DNA from: JAVBMV01 sp031552145 | Lineage (GTDB): Bacteria > Myxococcota > Myxococcia > Myxococcales > UBA5297 | Direction: 5' to 3' | Length of the DNA stretch: 60,984 nucleotides | Assembly: GCA_031552145.1 (NCBI GenBank) | Contig: JAVBMV010000009.1 | Span: 1 to 60,984, forward strand | Part shown: piece after piece, positions 44,701-53,660 of the stretch | How positions within the stretch are numbered: the stretch's first letter is position 1 | How the letters are laid out: each line of letters opens with the position of its first letter | Made by a program: the position numbers and the translations under genes | The notes under the pieces: generated by a model | What the model saw: only the letters and a program-made list of their open reading frames with translations | Database searches by the model: none | What the model was told of the DNA's origin: nothing

Positions 44701-47086
44701 CCGTGCCGGCGGGCGCCGTCGCCAAGATGGTGACCGCCGGTTCGTTGGTGGTGCCATCATCGACAAAAGTGACCAGGTTGGCCCCGCCACTGGTGACCGC
44801 GACGATTCGCACGCCGTGGATCGCCTTGAGCGCGACGATATCGGCCACCGCGTTCTGGGAGGGTGCACTGTACTTGGGGGCAAAGGTGGAGAGGCTCGAC
44901 CATGCACCTGCGGTGAAGTACCACTTGCGCACATTCAGAATCGCCGTGCCCGCATAGCTCTCGGACGCGTTGACGGCGAGATAGGCCACGTCGTCGGCGC
45001 CGTCGCCGTCGCTGTCTAAGGTGACATATTTCTGGCCGCCGACGCGCCCTACGCCGCCCGAGCTGACGTTGCCCAAGGTGGTCAGCTCAGAGGCTGCTTT
45101 CGGCTGCGCGTCGGCGAAGGTGACGGCCGTGCCCGCCGAGAGGATTTGAGCGATCGCCTGGAGCCTTCCCTTGGAGAAGCCGAGGCCGGCGTAGTTCCCG
45201 CTTTGGACCTGGACCGCCGCGGCAGGGGGCTCGGCGAGCGGCGGGAGGTAGTAGAGCCCGCTCTGCCCCGAGGCCCAGTAGCCGGAGCCGTCCACGGTGA
45301 TGGCGCTGGTGCTTCTGCTCATGTCGAAGGCGGTGCTCTCCAGGGCTCGCACGACGACGCCCCCTTGGAAGTTCATCCCAAGCACGAGGCGATCGATCCC
45401 CGCCGTGGTCGCCACTGTCGCAGTGCCGACGTCGGCGGCGTAGCCCAGGAAGGTAATCTGCCGCTCGTCGACGCTGCGATTGGGCATGCCGTCGTTGTAG
45501 GTTGCAACGGTCGTCGCGCTATATCGCCCCGTGAGCGTGACGCGGGGAGAACCGGCGGGTCCCTTGCTGGGGAGCTTGAACTCGCGCACCTGTTCGCCGC
45601 CGTGCTTGTACTGGAAGAGAGAGACGGGCGCGGCCGCTTCGCTCAGCGTGCCGTCCACCTCGCCCACGCGCAGAACCACGATGTCGGGGCTGCAGAGGAC
45701 CTGGAGCGCGACGGGGCCGTCTCCCATGATGCCCGCCTTGGGAGAGAGCTCGCAGCTTTGCCGCTCGGGCTGAATCATCGCGACGGCATAGGGGAGACCG
45801 GCGCCGACGACGCCGGGGAGGGTAACCGCGCCATCAGCGGTGATGGCCGTGGAGGCGCCGCCCTCGAGCCCCAAGGTGAGCTGCTCGCCCTGCATGAGAC
45901 CCTCCACCGTCGCCTCGATCGCGAAGGAGGAGGTGGAGGGGACGCAGTTGACGCTGACGCTCGTGACGGGGCTATCGGGGACGACGCCCGTGCCGTTGCG
46001 CACGACGCAGTAGCTCGAGGCGGGGTGTGTCGCCACGGTGACCGCGTAGCTCTCGAACTGGACGAAGCCCTGCGCGAACGTGAAGGCGCCGTTCTCCGAG
46101 AGCGTCAGCGCCTCGGTGTGAGTCCCTCCCAACGCCAGCGCGATCGATTCGCCGGAAGAGAGGCCGGCGAGAGTGCCTCCCACGGTAAGGACTTCGGCGC
46201 AGGTGACATTCACGTTAATGACGTTGCGCCCCGAAATGGTCCCATGGCCGTTGGCGACGAGGCAGCGCTGTCCCGCGGGCTGCTGCTCGACAGTGACGGC
46301 GTAGGCGGCACCGTTGGGAAGGGCGGTGGCAAAGCGGAAAGACTGTGCGCTCGACGAGGAAGCGGAGATCGTCAGCTGATCGGCGCCGTTGTTGGCCAGC
46401 ACGATCTGGGTGCCCGATTTTATATTCACCAGGTCGCCGGCCACCGTATAGGCCTTGAGGCTGCAGACGATGCGTACGTCGGAGATCGCGGCGCCACCCA
46501 TCGTGCCCGAGCCGTTCTCGACCGCGCAGGTGTAGGGGGCGGAGGCTTCAGCGGTGACGGTATAGCTGGCTCCCTTTGCCAGTGCTTTCGGGAAACTGAA
46601 GGGCTGCTCCTCGCCGGTGGCCGTAATGCCCGAGATGCCGAGGGGATCTCCGCCGTTGTTGCGCAGCACGACGGCGCCGCCCGTGGCGAGCCCCACCACC
46701 ACGCCGCCCACCGGGTGCGCCAAGGTGCTGGCCGAGCAGGCGACCTTGACCGAGACATCGGACTTCTCGATGACTCCGCCCGCCGGCTCGATGGCGCAGC
46801 GCTGCTCGGCGGGCTCCTCGACCACGCGCACCGCGTAGGAGCTCTGCTCGGGAACGCGCTGCTCGAAGCGGAAGGGACCGTTGGCGGTGAGGGTCAGCTC
46901 CTCGACCCCTTGAGCGAGCTTTAGGGTCCCCTCGAGGCCCGAGAGCTCGCCCGTAATGGAGTGGAGCACGGGTTCGGGAGTGCGAAGAGTCTCCTCGACG
47001 CAGGCGGAGGCCAGGAGGGCCACCGCGGCGCAGAGTGGCGCAAGCGCATTTCGGAGATGCGCGGTCTCAGGCATGTTTTTTCTCAT
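41747..47086 (-). CDS. giant repeat lipoprotein with two propeller-like modules
   Basis: About 1779 residues. A signal peptide ends in LLASAC. The bulk is tandem ~75-residue beta modules, each ending in a Cys pair (SYAVxVxxxPxxQxCxVxxG, then VxVxC). Two longer modules interrupt or end the array and resemble each other: one opens VVLRVGEVDGTLSEAA and ends AFRGVTLAP, the other opens LLTVMGDATEGLTGKT and ends AFRGLCFAP; both contain TFxGY and DGxGYWxSG. Starts at 47095 and 47086 are both possible; the second is used. No enzyme motif is visible. It is probably a surface stalk with two propeller-like heads, cotranscribed with the TolB-like gene. Confidence 0.75.
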   Translation of the reverse strand: MRKNMPETAHLRNALAPLCAAVALLASACVEETLRTPEPVLHSITGELSGLEGTLKLAQGVEELTLTANGPFRFEQRVPEQSSYAVRVVEEPAEQRCAIEPAGGVIEKSDVSVKVACSASTLAHPVGGVVVGLATGGAVVLRNNGGDPLGISGITATGEEQPFSFPKALAKGASYTVTAEASAPYTCAVENGSGTMGGAAISDVRIVCSLKAYTVAGDLVNIKSGTQIVLANNGADQLTISASSSSAQSFRFATALPNGAAYAVTVEQQPAGQRCLVANGHGTISGRNVINVNVTCAEVLTVGGTLAGLSSGESIALALGGTHTEALTLSENGAFTFAQGFVQFESYAVTVATHPASSYCVVRNGTGVVPDSPVTSVSVNCVPSTSSFAIEATVEGLMQGEQLTLGLEGGASTAITADGAVTLPGVVGAGLPYAVAMIQPERQSCELSPKAGIMGDGPVALQVLCSPDIVVLRVGEVDGTLSEAAAPVSLFQYKHGGEQVREFKLPSKGPAGSPRVTLTGRYSATTVATYNDGMPNRSVDERQITFLGYAADVGTATVATTAGIDRLVLGMNFQGGVVVRALESTAFDMSRSTSAITVDGSGYWASGQSGLYYLPPLAEPPAAAVQVQSGNYAGLGFSKGRLQAIAQILSAGTAVTFADAQPKAASELTTLGNVSSGGVGRVGGQKYVTLDSDGDGADDVAYLAVNASESYAGTAILNVRKWYFTAGAWSSLSTFAPKYSAPSQNAVADIVALKAIHGVRIVAVTSGGANLVTFVDDGTTNEPAVTILATAPAGTAFRGVTLAPKRIEMLPAFAHVNGLVAEESVELMLDGVVQQQEGAGSVSFSNQVAKEGAYSLAIATQPDYQRCSVTSAVKTATELTAQVECLPNPPIEVEVAGLDLGKTLKLSIDGQTLVLYGTGAAIVTAFPKPARSDSTSSAAITQQPADQSCVASTATTTHVSVTCAASPFVSISATALPAGKSVLLALTSAGRTSELRLESAAVTPFASSVQKGSTYTVSVLQQPMDATCYFGAGNDTSTSGTADANVDLSITCEANLFYEAEVVALLESSYVRLGLEDETLTIDAVGSKPFVHSVPPRDSAIAVAVREVSASQTCYVDPPTTVDATHRRVLVTCFPGLVVTASVSGLPAGKQVGLALQASSGGTSISSSATAGQNGNTIFPKKIPTGATYTVSVAAQPVDATCKVTSNGTGSAISADVTVGIECSLNVWITVNVAGLEPLSSIGPGGLFAKLTGPATERLALVKDGATRFSSFPRDSAYSVALDGVPDMRTCVMTGATAGTASDDRSVTVTCSTETEPPIKAKVRGLHGNVSLVLRAKLGGNDKPTVSAAFSGTYIVGRAPAGTAYELSIVNQPAVHYCTIDAATPAIGTTTSTTVIGISCVRNIMLLTVMGDATEGLTGKTSSIVIEEYSLNPAITTPVRTITAQSTSIVVPGSSKQASSAQEGMLTLSGDEKHVTFVGYNAAPGIDLINTDATIHRLVGEVTTASNNYSIVARVSDVFVGSSAKITRITSALTNDGTGYWISGDSPAVPPSPGGIIYTPRNTSATPETFARIMQGTSPYAKAMAIAGGQLFFVGSSSGNLSLHRFGDLRTTTTGQQESPYGANSDSNTPAIGAFTSFSMVNLSGNADPEFDHLYFGNASTVGSTPYANMVRNVFNNQFTNPPRWDGQSYLDFSPDLSAAPGNGRVQSMISAVLGSTIRVYAVSTEGDMRNTTTGKNVLYYFDDTVAQNTAAKPGPVATVLKTAADKQAFRGLCFAPVP

Positions 47087-47262
47087 TTCGATCATCTCTC
47101 TGGCTGATGGTGGTCCGACCCTTCGTGGGCGATGGTGCTCCCACGGTTCAGTGCAAGTCAAGCGGGCGGGCGAGGGCTTCGCGCTTCTCGCGCGTGCTCG
47201 GGCCAACCTCTCTTATGGTTGGGCGGGGGGTGCCGCCATGAGAACGCGGTGGGCGTACGACG

Positions 47263-47298
47263 ATTCGTGCGCCCGCCGACAGGGGCGGGCGCACGAAT
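47263..47298. repeat. perfect 15-base inverted repeat
   Basis: ATTCGTGCGCCCGCC, loop GACAGG, GGCGGGCGCACGAAT. It lies 33 bases beyond the stop of the S41 protease gene (minus strand) and upstream of the giant repeat lipoprotein. No T-run follows on either strand, so it is either a processing/stability hairpin or a REP-type repeat. Confidence 0.55.
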
Positions 47299-47330
47299 AC
47301 GGGGCCAGGGGAGGGTGAGCGGCGCGGGTC

Positions 47331-50300
47331 CTACTGGGCTCGCTTTGGCGAGGCAGCGGGGAGGGCCTGCTCATGCCCCGCGCTCTCCTGCGCCAATTCG
47401 CCGCCACGCCTGTTGATGTAGAGCACCTTGCGGGCGGTCAGCTCCTTGTCACGGCGGGCGACCACAACGACGACATTCACCCCGCTTTTGAGCGGCAGGG
47501 AGGCGCTGAAGCGGAGCGCCTTCTCGCCATCGGCGGCAGCCTTGAAATAGGCCTTCTGCTCGTTGACGAAGATGTAGAGATCGCGGAGCGAGCCCTGGGC
47601 GGAGGCTTCGCCGCTGAGGGTGAAGGCTTCGGCGTCGGTGACGAGGCCTCCCGCGGCCGCGTCGAGGTCGAGGGTGATGTGCGGCTCCTCGGTCAGGGTC
47701 GCCGTGCTGATCGCCTTGGGTCGCTTCTTGGGCGGTATGGAAGTGGGGCGCAGCGCCAGATCGGCGGCGGGAGCGAAGCCGAGCAGCTCCCCGTAGCGGA
47801 CCCGGTAGAAGTCTCCCACCTGAGCCTCGACGTCGAAGAGCTCCCCCTTGGTTGCATGCGCCACCCCGGCGGAGTCCGGGAGCGCCGACGCGCGCAGCGT
47901 GAGGTCGCGCATCGCCTGGGCCGACTTGGCCGCGACGGGAATGGCCTTGGGACGGGGCAGCGCGATGGGCAGCTCGAGCCGCTCGGTCACATACTCGTCG
48001 GTGGGGTCGTCGCCGATGATCAGCTGGAGCGGCGCCGTGAGCGACGCGAGCTCGGGCGAGAGCTCGAACTCGAAGAGACCGCTCTTGGTCGCGCCGGGCT
48101 GCAGCGCCCCTAGCTTCACCCGCCCCTTCTTGAGCGAGAGTGTCTCGTCACCCTTATTTTTGAGCATCGCCACTGCGTCGTGGGCCATGCCGCTGCCGAG
48201 GTTCTTCACCTCGAGCTGCAGCTCCACCGTCTCGCCGGCCTGGGCCTGGCCGTCGCCATTGCAGACATCGCACTTGTCGACGATCTGCCAGCTCCACGCG
48301 AAGCGCGGGCGCGGGAGCGCGACGATGTTGATCTCGCTCTTGAAGTCGTCGAGCTTGGGCCCGACGCCGCCATCGCCCTCTCCGGTGAACTTGAGCGTGA
48401 CCGCGTCGCGCCGGCTCAGCAGATCCTTGGGCAGCTTCACCTTCACGGTCCAGGCACGCTCCTCGCCGGGGGCGAGCGTGCCGAAGACGAACTCGCGCCG
48501 ATCGAGGAACGGGTTCTCGCTCTCACTGTAGGCCCGCAGCCGCGCGAGCGGCGCCGCGCCCGTGTTCTTGACCGAGAGCGTCCATGAGAGCGTCTCGCCG
48601 GCCTTGCTCTTCTCGTCGGGCGTAGGGCTCATCTGGATGGCGAGCTTCGGGACAGCTGCCGCTGCCTCCGATGTGAGCGGCGCCGGCGCCGCCCAGCCGA
48701 TGCCAATCCCCTCGAGCGATTGGCGGATGCGCTCGGCCTCGGCGGACTTGCGCTCGGCCATGAAGCCGCGCGACGCGGCGAGCTGCTGATCGCGCTTGGT
48801 GTAGGGCGCCGCGAGGAGCAGATCGCGGGCGAAGCGGATGGGATAGTCTTCGACGATTTCGTCGGTGTCGGGATCTACCCCCTCATAGTCCTCATACTCG
48901 TAGTCGTCGCGATCGGGGCGCTCGGCGCCGCGCGCCAGCTTGCTGGTCTTGGGCTTTGGCTCGTCGCGCAGGAAGCGCAGCTCGTCGCTCGGCTTCTCGG
49001 TGCGCACCACTTCGTCGCGCTTCTTGGCGAGCGTTCCGGAAGAAGGGTTCGCCAGGTGCTTGTCGAGATCGGCCTCGCCCACCGAGCGCTTGGGGGCAAA
49101 GAGGTCGACCTTCTCCTTGTTGATACGGGCCGGGATGAGCTCGATGTCGGGCGTGATGCCCACCTCCTGGATCGAGATGTCGCCGGGCGTGAGGTACTGC
49201 GCGATGGTGAGCTTGAGCGCGCTCTCGTCCGGGAAGTCGAAGAGCACCTGGACGCTCCCCTTGCCGAAGGTAGGACGTCCAACGACGATGGCGCGGTTGT
49301 TGTTCTTGAGCGCGCCAGCGACGATCTCGGAGGCAGAGGCGCTGCTGCTGCTCACCAGGACCACCAACGGCAGCTTGATGTCGGACTCATCAGCGCGCGC
49401 GCGCTTCTCCTCGCGCACGGTGTCCGCCTTGCCCACGGTAGCGACGATGGTGCCGTCGGAGAGGAAGGCGTCGCTCACCTGGACAGCCTGCTCGAGGAGG
49501 CCGCCGGGATTGCCGCGCAGATCGAGCACCAGCCCCTTGAGCCCGGCGCCGCCCTCGGCCTGTGCTTGGAGCTTCAACTTTCCCAAGTCGTGGTAGAGGT
49601 CGCGCGTGGTGTTGCCCTGGAAGCCCTTGATCCGCAGATAGCCGACGTCGTTGGAGAGCAGCTTCGACTCCACCGACTCGACGTTGATGATGGCGCGCGT
49701 GAGCGTCAGCTGCTTGGGGGCGGCCCACCCCTCGCGCGCGACCCGCAGCGTCACCTCGGTGCCGGGCTTGCCGCGCAACCTGTCGACCGCCTCTGTCAGA
49801 TCCATATTGGTGGTCGACTCGTTGTTGATGCGCTGGATGATGTCCTTGCTCTTGACGCTGGCCTTCTGCGCCGGAGTTCCCTTGAGCACCTTCACGACGG
49901 TGAGGTTCCCCTCGCGCATCTGGACGACGAAGCCGAGTCCGCCGAACTCGCCCTTCGTCTGGACGCGCATCTCCTTGTTGTAGTCGGGCTTGAGTAGCAC
50001 CGAGTGGGGATCGAGGGTCGAGAGCATGCCGTTGGCCGCGGCGTATTCGATCTCGCGCACATCCTCGGTGCGCTCTAGGTTCTTGGCGATGAAGGCGAAG
50101 ATGTCGCGCAGCGCGAAGCTCATCTGCCAGAAGGAGGTGACGCCCGAGACGTCGAACTCCTTCGAGACCTTGTTGACGGTCACGTTGATCTTGGGCGAGC
50201 TCTCGTCGCCCTCGACCATCACCTCGGCGACTTGGCGCTCGACGCTGTCGAGCGCGCCGATCAACATCTTGCGCGGTTCGATGCGTTTGGGATCGAGATA

Positions 50301-50576
50301 GTTGTCCTTGATGAGCACGACGACGCGGTTGAAGATCCGCAGGGGCGCCAGCTCGCGCTCCGACTGGCCACCCTCGGCCGCGTCGGGCTCCGCCTCCAGC
50401 GGGCCGCTCTCGGCGAGGAGCGCCTTCTCGTTCAGCTCGGCCTCCGACGCGATCGCCGCCGCCGAGAGCACCGCGGGGGAGCGATCGGAGGCGACGGCGG
50501 CCCACAGGAGGAGAAGGGCGGCGGGCACGAGGATGAGGCGTGCAAAGAGCTTGCTGGTTCGGGTGGTGGCGCTCAT
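47331..50576 (-). CDS. S41 (C-terminal processing) protease with long C-terminal extension
   Basis: A 1081-residue exported protease. After a signal/anchor (LFARLILVPAALLLLWAAVA) come the N-terminal region, a PDZ domain (GLGFVVQMREG; VKVLKGTPAQKA) and the S41 core with SSSSASASE (nucleophile Ser414 by alignment with Prc) and GRPTFGKGSVQ (general base Lys439). The core ends near residue 480. The remaining ~600 residues are an acidic linker, two beta-sandwich domains of CARDB type with a CDVCNGDGQAQAG motif between them, an SH3-like stretch (DFYRVRYGELLGF) and a last beta domain. Bacterial Ctp proteases are usually 400-700 residues. The ATG at 50576 is the one giving a signal peptide. It may process exported proteins such as the many lipoproteins nearby; that is inference. 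Confidence 0.85.
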   Translation of the reverse strand: MSATTRTSKLFARLILVPAALLLLWAAVASDRSPAVLSAAAIASEAELNEKALLAESGPLEAEPDAAEGGQSERELAPLRIFNRVVVLIKDNYLDPKRIEPRKMLIGALDSVERQVAEVMVEGDESSPKINVTVNKVSKEFDVSGVTSFWQMSFALRDIFAFIAKNLERTEDVREIEYAAANGMLSTLDPHSVLLKPDYNKEMRVQTKGEFGGLGFVVQMREGNLTVVKVLKGTPAQKASVKSKDIIQRINNESTTNMDLTEAVDRLRGKPGTEVTLRVAREGWAAPKQLTLTRAIINVESVESKLLSNDVGYLRIKGFQGNTTRDLYHDLGKLKLQAQAEGGAGLKGLVLDLRGNPGGLLEQAVQVSDAFLSDGTIVATVGKADTVREEKRARADESDIKLPLVVLVSSSSASASEIVAGALKNNNRAIVVGRPTFGKGSVQVLFDFPDESALKLTIAQYLTPGDISIQEVGITPDIELIPARINKEKVDLFAPKRSVGEADLDKHLANPSSGTLAKKRDEVVRTEKPSDELRFLRDEPKPKTSKLARGAERPDRDDYEYEDYEGVDPDTDEIVEDYPIRFARDLLLAAPYTKRDQQLAASRGFMAERKSAEAERIRQSLEGIGIGWAAPAPLTSEAAAAVPKLAIQMSPTPDEKSKAGETLSWTLSVKNTGAAPLARLRAYSESENPFLDRREFVFGTLAPGEERAWTVKVKLPKDLLSRRDAVTLKFTGEGDGGVGPKLDDFKSEINIVALPRPRFAWSWQIVDKCDVCNGDGQAQAGETVELQLEVKNLGSGMAHDAVAMLKNKGDETLSLKKGRVKLGALQPGATKSGLFEFELSPELASLTAPLQLIIGDDPTDEYVTERLELPIALPRPKAIPVAAKSAQAMRDLTLRASALPDSAGVAHATKGELFDVEAQVGDFYRVRYGELLGFAPAADLALRPTSIPPKKRPKAISTATLTEEPHITLDLDAAAGGLVTDAEAFTLSGEASAQGSLRDLYIFVNEQKAYFKAAADGEKALRFSASLPLKSGVNVVVVVARRDKELTARKVLYINRRGGELAQESAGHEQALPAASPKRAQ

Positions 50577-50813
50577 GGGGTAAAGGACTCTCCCTGCCGA
50601 TTCGATGGTGTCGGGCGATGGCGCGCCCGCGTGCGGACTGGACAAACAGTGTGAGCTGAGGCGAGGCCCGCCTCGTTGCAAGCCCCGGCGCGTCTCTTCT
50701 ACCGCTCCTGGAGCTTGGGCGACACTCTATCGCCTCATGATTGCGCCGAAGGGGGCGGCTCTTTTGAACAGCGGTAGCCCTGATTGATGCCCGAGAGACG
50801 AACTCCGGTGCGC

Positions 50814-51710
50814 CTATTCGGGTGATTCCTCCGCTGGGCTGTCGCTCGGCATCTGGCCGCTGCCGCCTTTGCCCGTTTCGTCCGGCCGCTCCGCGCCCTC
50901 GCGAGCGCCTGCTTTCCGCGGCGTCAGGAGGGTAGGGCACCCACCGGCCTGCAAGAGCGCCGCGCGCTGCTCGAGCGCCGCTTTCAGCGAGGCGCGGTCG
51001 GCGCTCTTCGCCGGGGCGAAGTCGATGCGCGCCCCGCCTGTGACCGGGTGCCAGGTGGCGCGCGAGTCGGCCATTTTATGGGGCAGGGCGGTGCCGGGCT
51101 CTATGCCGTGGTAGAGGCGATCGCTCGCCCCGTCGGGGAGCGCGGGCGCCACCTCCGGGGCGGTGGAGGGCGCGCTGCCGGTGCCGCCGATGCCCCTGCC
51201 CGTCCCCATGACGCGCTCTCCCGGCATACCGAACCAAGGATCACGCGAACCGTTCCACCAATCGAAATAGCCGCCGTTCTTCCCTTCGTTCTCTTGCTCC
51301 TGGAAAGCACCGCTGCCCCCCGCTCCCTCGGGGCTGCTCGAGGGGCAGGGGCAGAGGTTCACGCCGCGCTTCGCGTGGCTCTGCTCGAAGTTATGGAGCA
51401 GTGCCAGGTGGTGGACGCGGCGCCTGAGCTCGGGCACCGAGGCCGCGTCGTCGGTAACGAAGGTAAGAGAAGCTCCCTTCTCGGACTCGGCGGGGGCGAC
51501 CCGGGTGCCGGGCAGTTCCATTGGGCAGATGCCGGTCATGGCCGAGAGGTCACTTCCCGAATCTTCCGACGCCGCGCGCGCCGCCCCCTTCGTCTCCTTC
51601 ATGCCGGCGCAGGCTGCCGCCCCAAGGAGCGTGGCGACGAGCGCGGCAGCGAGCGCGGCGCGGGGGCCGAGATCGGTCGAGGGGGGGGACTGACGCGGGC
51701 GATGGGCCAT
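50814..51710 (-). CDS. lipoprotein of unknown function with a duplicated small domain
   Basis: A 298-residue predicted lipoprotein (LLGAAAC). The ATG at 51710 is set by AGGAGGAG and the signal peptide; a 100-residue upstream extension is open but unlike protein. Two segments resemble each other: ASLTFVTDDAASVPELRRRV near the N terminus and ARIDFAPAKSADRASLKAAL near the C terminus, separated by a Gly/Pro-rich region with DWWNGSRDPWFGM. I do not recognise a named family. It lies upstream of the S41 protease on the same strand, 237 bases away. Confidence 0.65.
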   Translation of the reverse strand: MAHRPRQSPPSTDLGPRAALAAALVATLLGAAACAGMKETKGAARAASEDSGSDLSAMTGICPMELPGTRVAPAESEKGASLTFVTDDAASVPELRRRVHHLALLHNFEQSHAKRGVNLCPCPSSSPEGAGGSGAFQEQENEGKNGGYFDWWNGSRDPWFGMPGERVMGTGRGIGGTGSAPSTAPEVAPALPDGASDRLYHGIEPGTALPHKMADSRATWHPVTGGARIDFAPAKSADRASLKAALEQRAALLQAGGCPTLLTPRKAGAREGAERPDETGKGGSGQMPSDSPAEESPE

Positions 51711-51786
51711 CTCTCCTCCTGTTTCCAGCAGCTCCTGGAGCACTCTTGAAGAGGTAGAGCGCCCCCCTTCGGCGCAGAAGCCCCAG

Positions 51787-53658
51787 ATGCTGCGGCCAGA
51801 TGCAGAGGGCCGGGCCAACGCATTCGGCCTCTCCAGTTGGCCGTCTCCACCCTTGCTGATAAGTTGCACCTCCGTGCGAGCGGATGACGGAGCCCCTAAC
51901 GAGGTACCAAGGTCGGAGGGAACGGGGGAGGCGTGGCGCTCCCTCGCGGCGAGCGCTCTCTTCGTCGTCGTGGCGCTCTGTCTCACCTGGCCGCTCGCGG
52001 CGCGCTTCACGACGCACCTGGGGGGCGACGGGGGCGATCCACTCCAGACGCTCTGGTCCTGGAGCGCGCTCTTCCGCGCGCTCTCTCACTTCGAGAACCC
52101 CTTCTTCACCGAGCTGCTCTTCGCGCCCCACGGCGCCAGCCTCGTCTTCTGCACCTTCGATCTGCCGACGGCGCTCCTCACGTTGCCGCTCTGGTGGGTC
52201 TTGCCGCCTGTCGCCATCTATAATATCGGCGTGCTCTTCACCTGCTGGCTCTCCGCCTTTGGCCTCTACCGGCTGGTGTTGGAGCTGACGAAGAGTGGCG
52301 ACGGGACGAGGTCGCGCGCGCGCGGCGACTGGGGCGCCGCGGTGGTGGCCGGGTCGCTCTTCCTGCTCGTCCCCTATCGCGCAGCCCACGCCGATGGCCA
52401 CCTCCACCTCTTGGCCATGGGCTGGCTACCTCTCTCGCTCGTCCACCTGCACCGCCTGCTCTTCGGAAGGGGACAGGTGAGGGATGCGCTGCTGGGTGGC
52501 CTCTTCCTGGGGTTGGCCGCCCTGGCGAGCTGGTACCACCTGCTCTACGCGTTGCTCCTCTTGCCGGTGCTCTTCGGCGCGCGCGCGCTGTCGAGAGAGG
52601 GCGCGCTGCCCATCCGGATGCTCCTGGCAAGGCTCTCCATCTATGCCCTGGCCGCGATCGCGGTGGCGGGGCCCTTGATGCTGGCGATTCTGCTCCAACG
52701 CGCGCGCGAGCCGATCGTGGGTTCACATGACGCGGTGCGTTTTTCGGCCGATCTTGAATCCTTCTTTCTGCCGAACCTCGCGCAGCGTTGGCCCGCTCTC
52801 ATCCCGTGGCTGCGGGCTCGGGCGGGGCGCTGGAGCGGCAACGGCGCCGAGATCGCGCTCTACGCGGGCTATCTGGTCGCGCTCCTCGCGCTCTCCGGCC
52901 ACTTCGTTCTCAAGGGAGTGGGCGCGGCGGAGCGGCGCATGCGCCTCCAGGCCCGCGTCTATTTAGTCGTGGCGCTGCTCGGGGCGCTCTTCGCCCTGGG
53001 GCCCAAACTTCGCTTGGGCGGCAGGCTCGTGGAGCTCCCCTTCGACCTCCCCTACGGCTGGCTCGCGCGGGCGCTCCCGCCGATCGAGTTCATGGGCGTC
53101 CCCGCCCGCTTCGGCTATCTGCTCTATCTGGGGCTCATCGTCGCTGGCGCGCTGACACTCTCGCGCCTTACGAGAGAGCGGCCGATGGCGCTTCGCTGCG
53201 GACTGCTCTGCGCGGTCTTCGCGCTCGGCGCCGCGGAGTATGCGCCCAAGAGACTCGACCTCACGTCTCTGACGGCGCCGCCTCCCATGGAGCGCTGGGC
53301 GCGCGATGCAGAGCGCTACGCTGTCCTCGATCTCTCGGGCTGGTACCGGATGATGTGGCACGCGACCATCCACGGAAAGCCAATGCCCGGCGGCAACCTG
53401 ACGCGCGTGCCGGAGCGGCTCGACCGCTGGTACCGCGAGCTGCCTATCATCCGCGCGCTGAGCGCTGGGCGCTGCCTGGGGCGCGAAAAGGGGAGGGGCG
53501 CGCTCGAGGCGCTCGCGGTTCGCTATGTGGTGACGCGCGCGGGCGAGCAGCGCTGCCTCTCGGAGGAGCTGGGGCTCGCGCTCTACTACGAAGGAGAGGG
53601 GCTCGCGATCTACGAGCTGGCCGCGCAGCCGCCCGCCTTATCGCCCGGCGCGCGCTGA
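51787..53658 (+). CDS. polytopic membrane protein, possible GT-C-type glycosyltransferase
   Basis: A 623-residue protein with about ten hydrophobic spans from residue ~55 to ~480. The first loop has DGGDPLQTLWSW and FFTELLFAPHGASL, the layout of membrane glycosyltransferases of the GT-C/DUF6541 type (acidic residues in the first extracytoplasmic loop). The soluble tail has no motif I know. The first ATG (51787) gives an odd 50-residue head; the true start may lie further in, but no better Shine-Dalgarno is seen. A role in cell-surface glycan synthesis is inferred. Confidence 0.65.
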   Translation: MLRPDAEGRANAFGLSSWPSPPLLISCTSVRADDGAPNEVPRSEGTGEAWRSLAASALFVVVALCLTWPLAARFTTHLGGDGGDPLQTLWSWSALFRALSHFENPFFTELLFAPHGASLVFCTFDLPTALLTLPLWWVLPPVAIYNIGVLFTCWLSAFGLYRLVLELTKSGDGTRSRARGDWGAAVVAGSLFLLVPYRAAHADGHLHLLAMGWLPLSLVHLHRLLFGRGQVRDALLGGLFLGLAALASWYHLLYALLLLPVLFGARALSREGALPIRMLLARLSIYALAAIAVAGPLMLAILLQRAREPIVGSHDAVRFSADLESFFLPNLAQRWPALIPWLRARAGRWSGNGAEIALYAGYLVALLALSGHFVLKGVGAAERRMRLQARVYLVVALLGALFALGPKLRLGGRLVELPFDLPYGWLARALPPIEFMGVPARFGYLLYLGLIVAGALTLSRLTRERPMALRCGLLCAVFALGAAEYAPKRLDLTSLTAPPPMERWARDAERYAVLDLSGWYRMMWHATIHGKPMPGGNLTRVPERLDRWYRELPIIRALSAGRCLGREKGRGALEALAVRYVVTRAGEQRCLSEELGLALYYEGEGLAIYELAAQPPALSPGAR

Positions 53659-53660
53659 AC

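Noticed and set aside
45146..46924. Long plus-strand open frame (about 590 codons) opposite the giant repeat lipoprotein
   Set aside because: Composition typical of an antisense reading (D/G/R/H-rich), no motif; the minus frame has regular Cys-pair modules.
50655..50675. GAGGCG/CGCCTC hairpin upstream of the S41 protease as a terminator
   Set aside because: Short stem, no T-run, and such pairs are expected by chance at this GC content.
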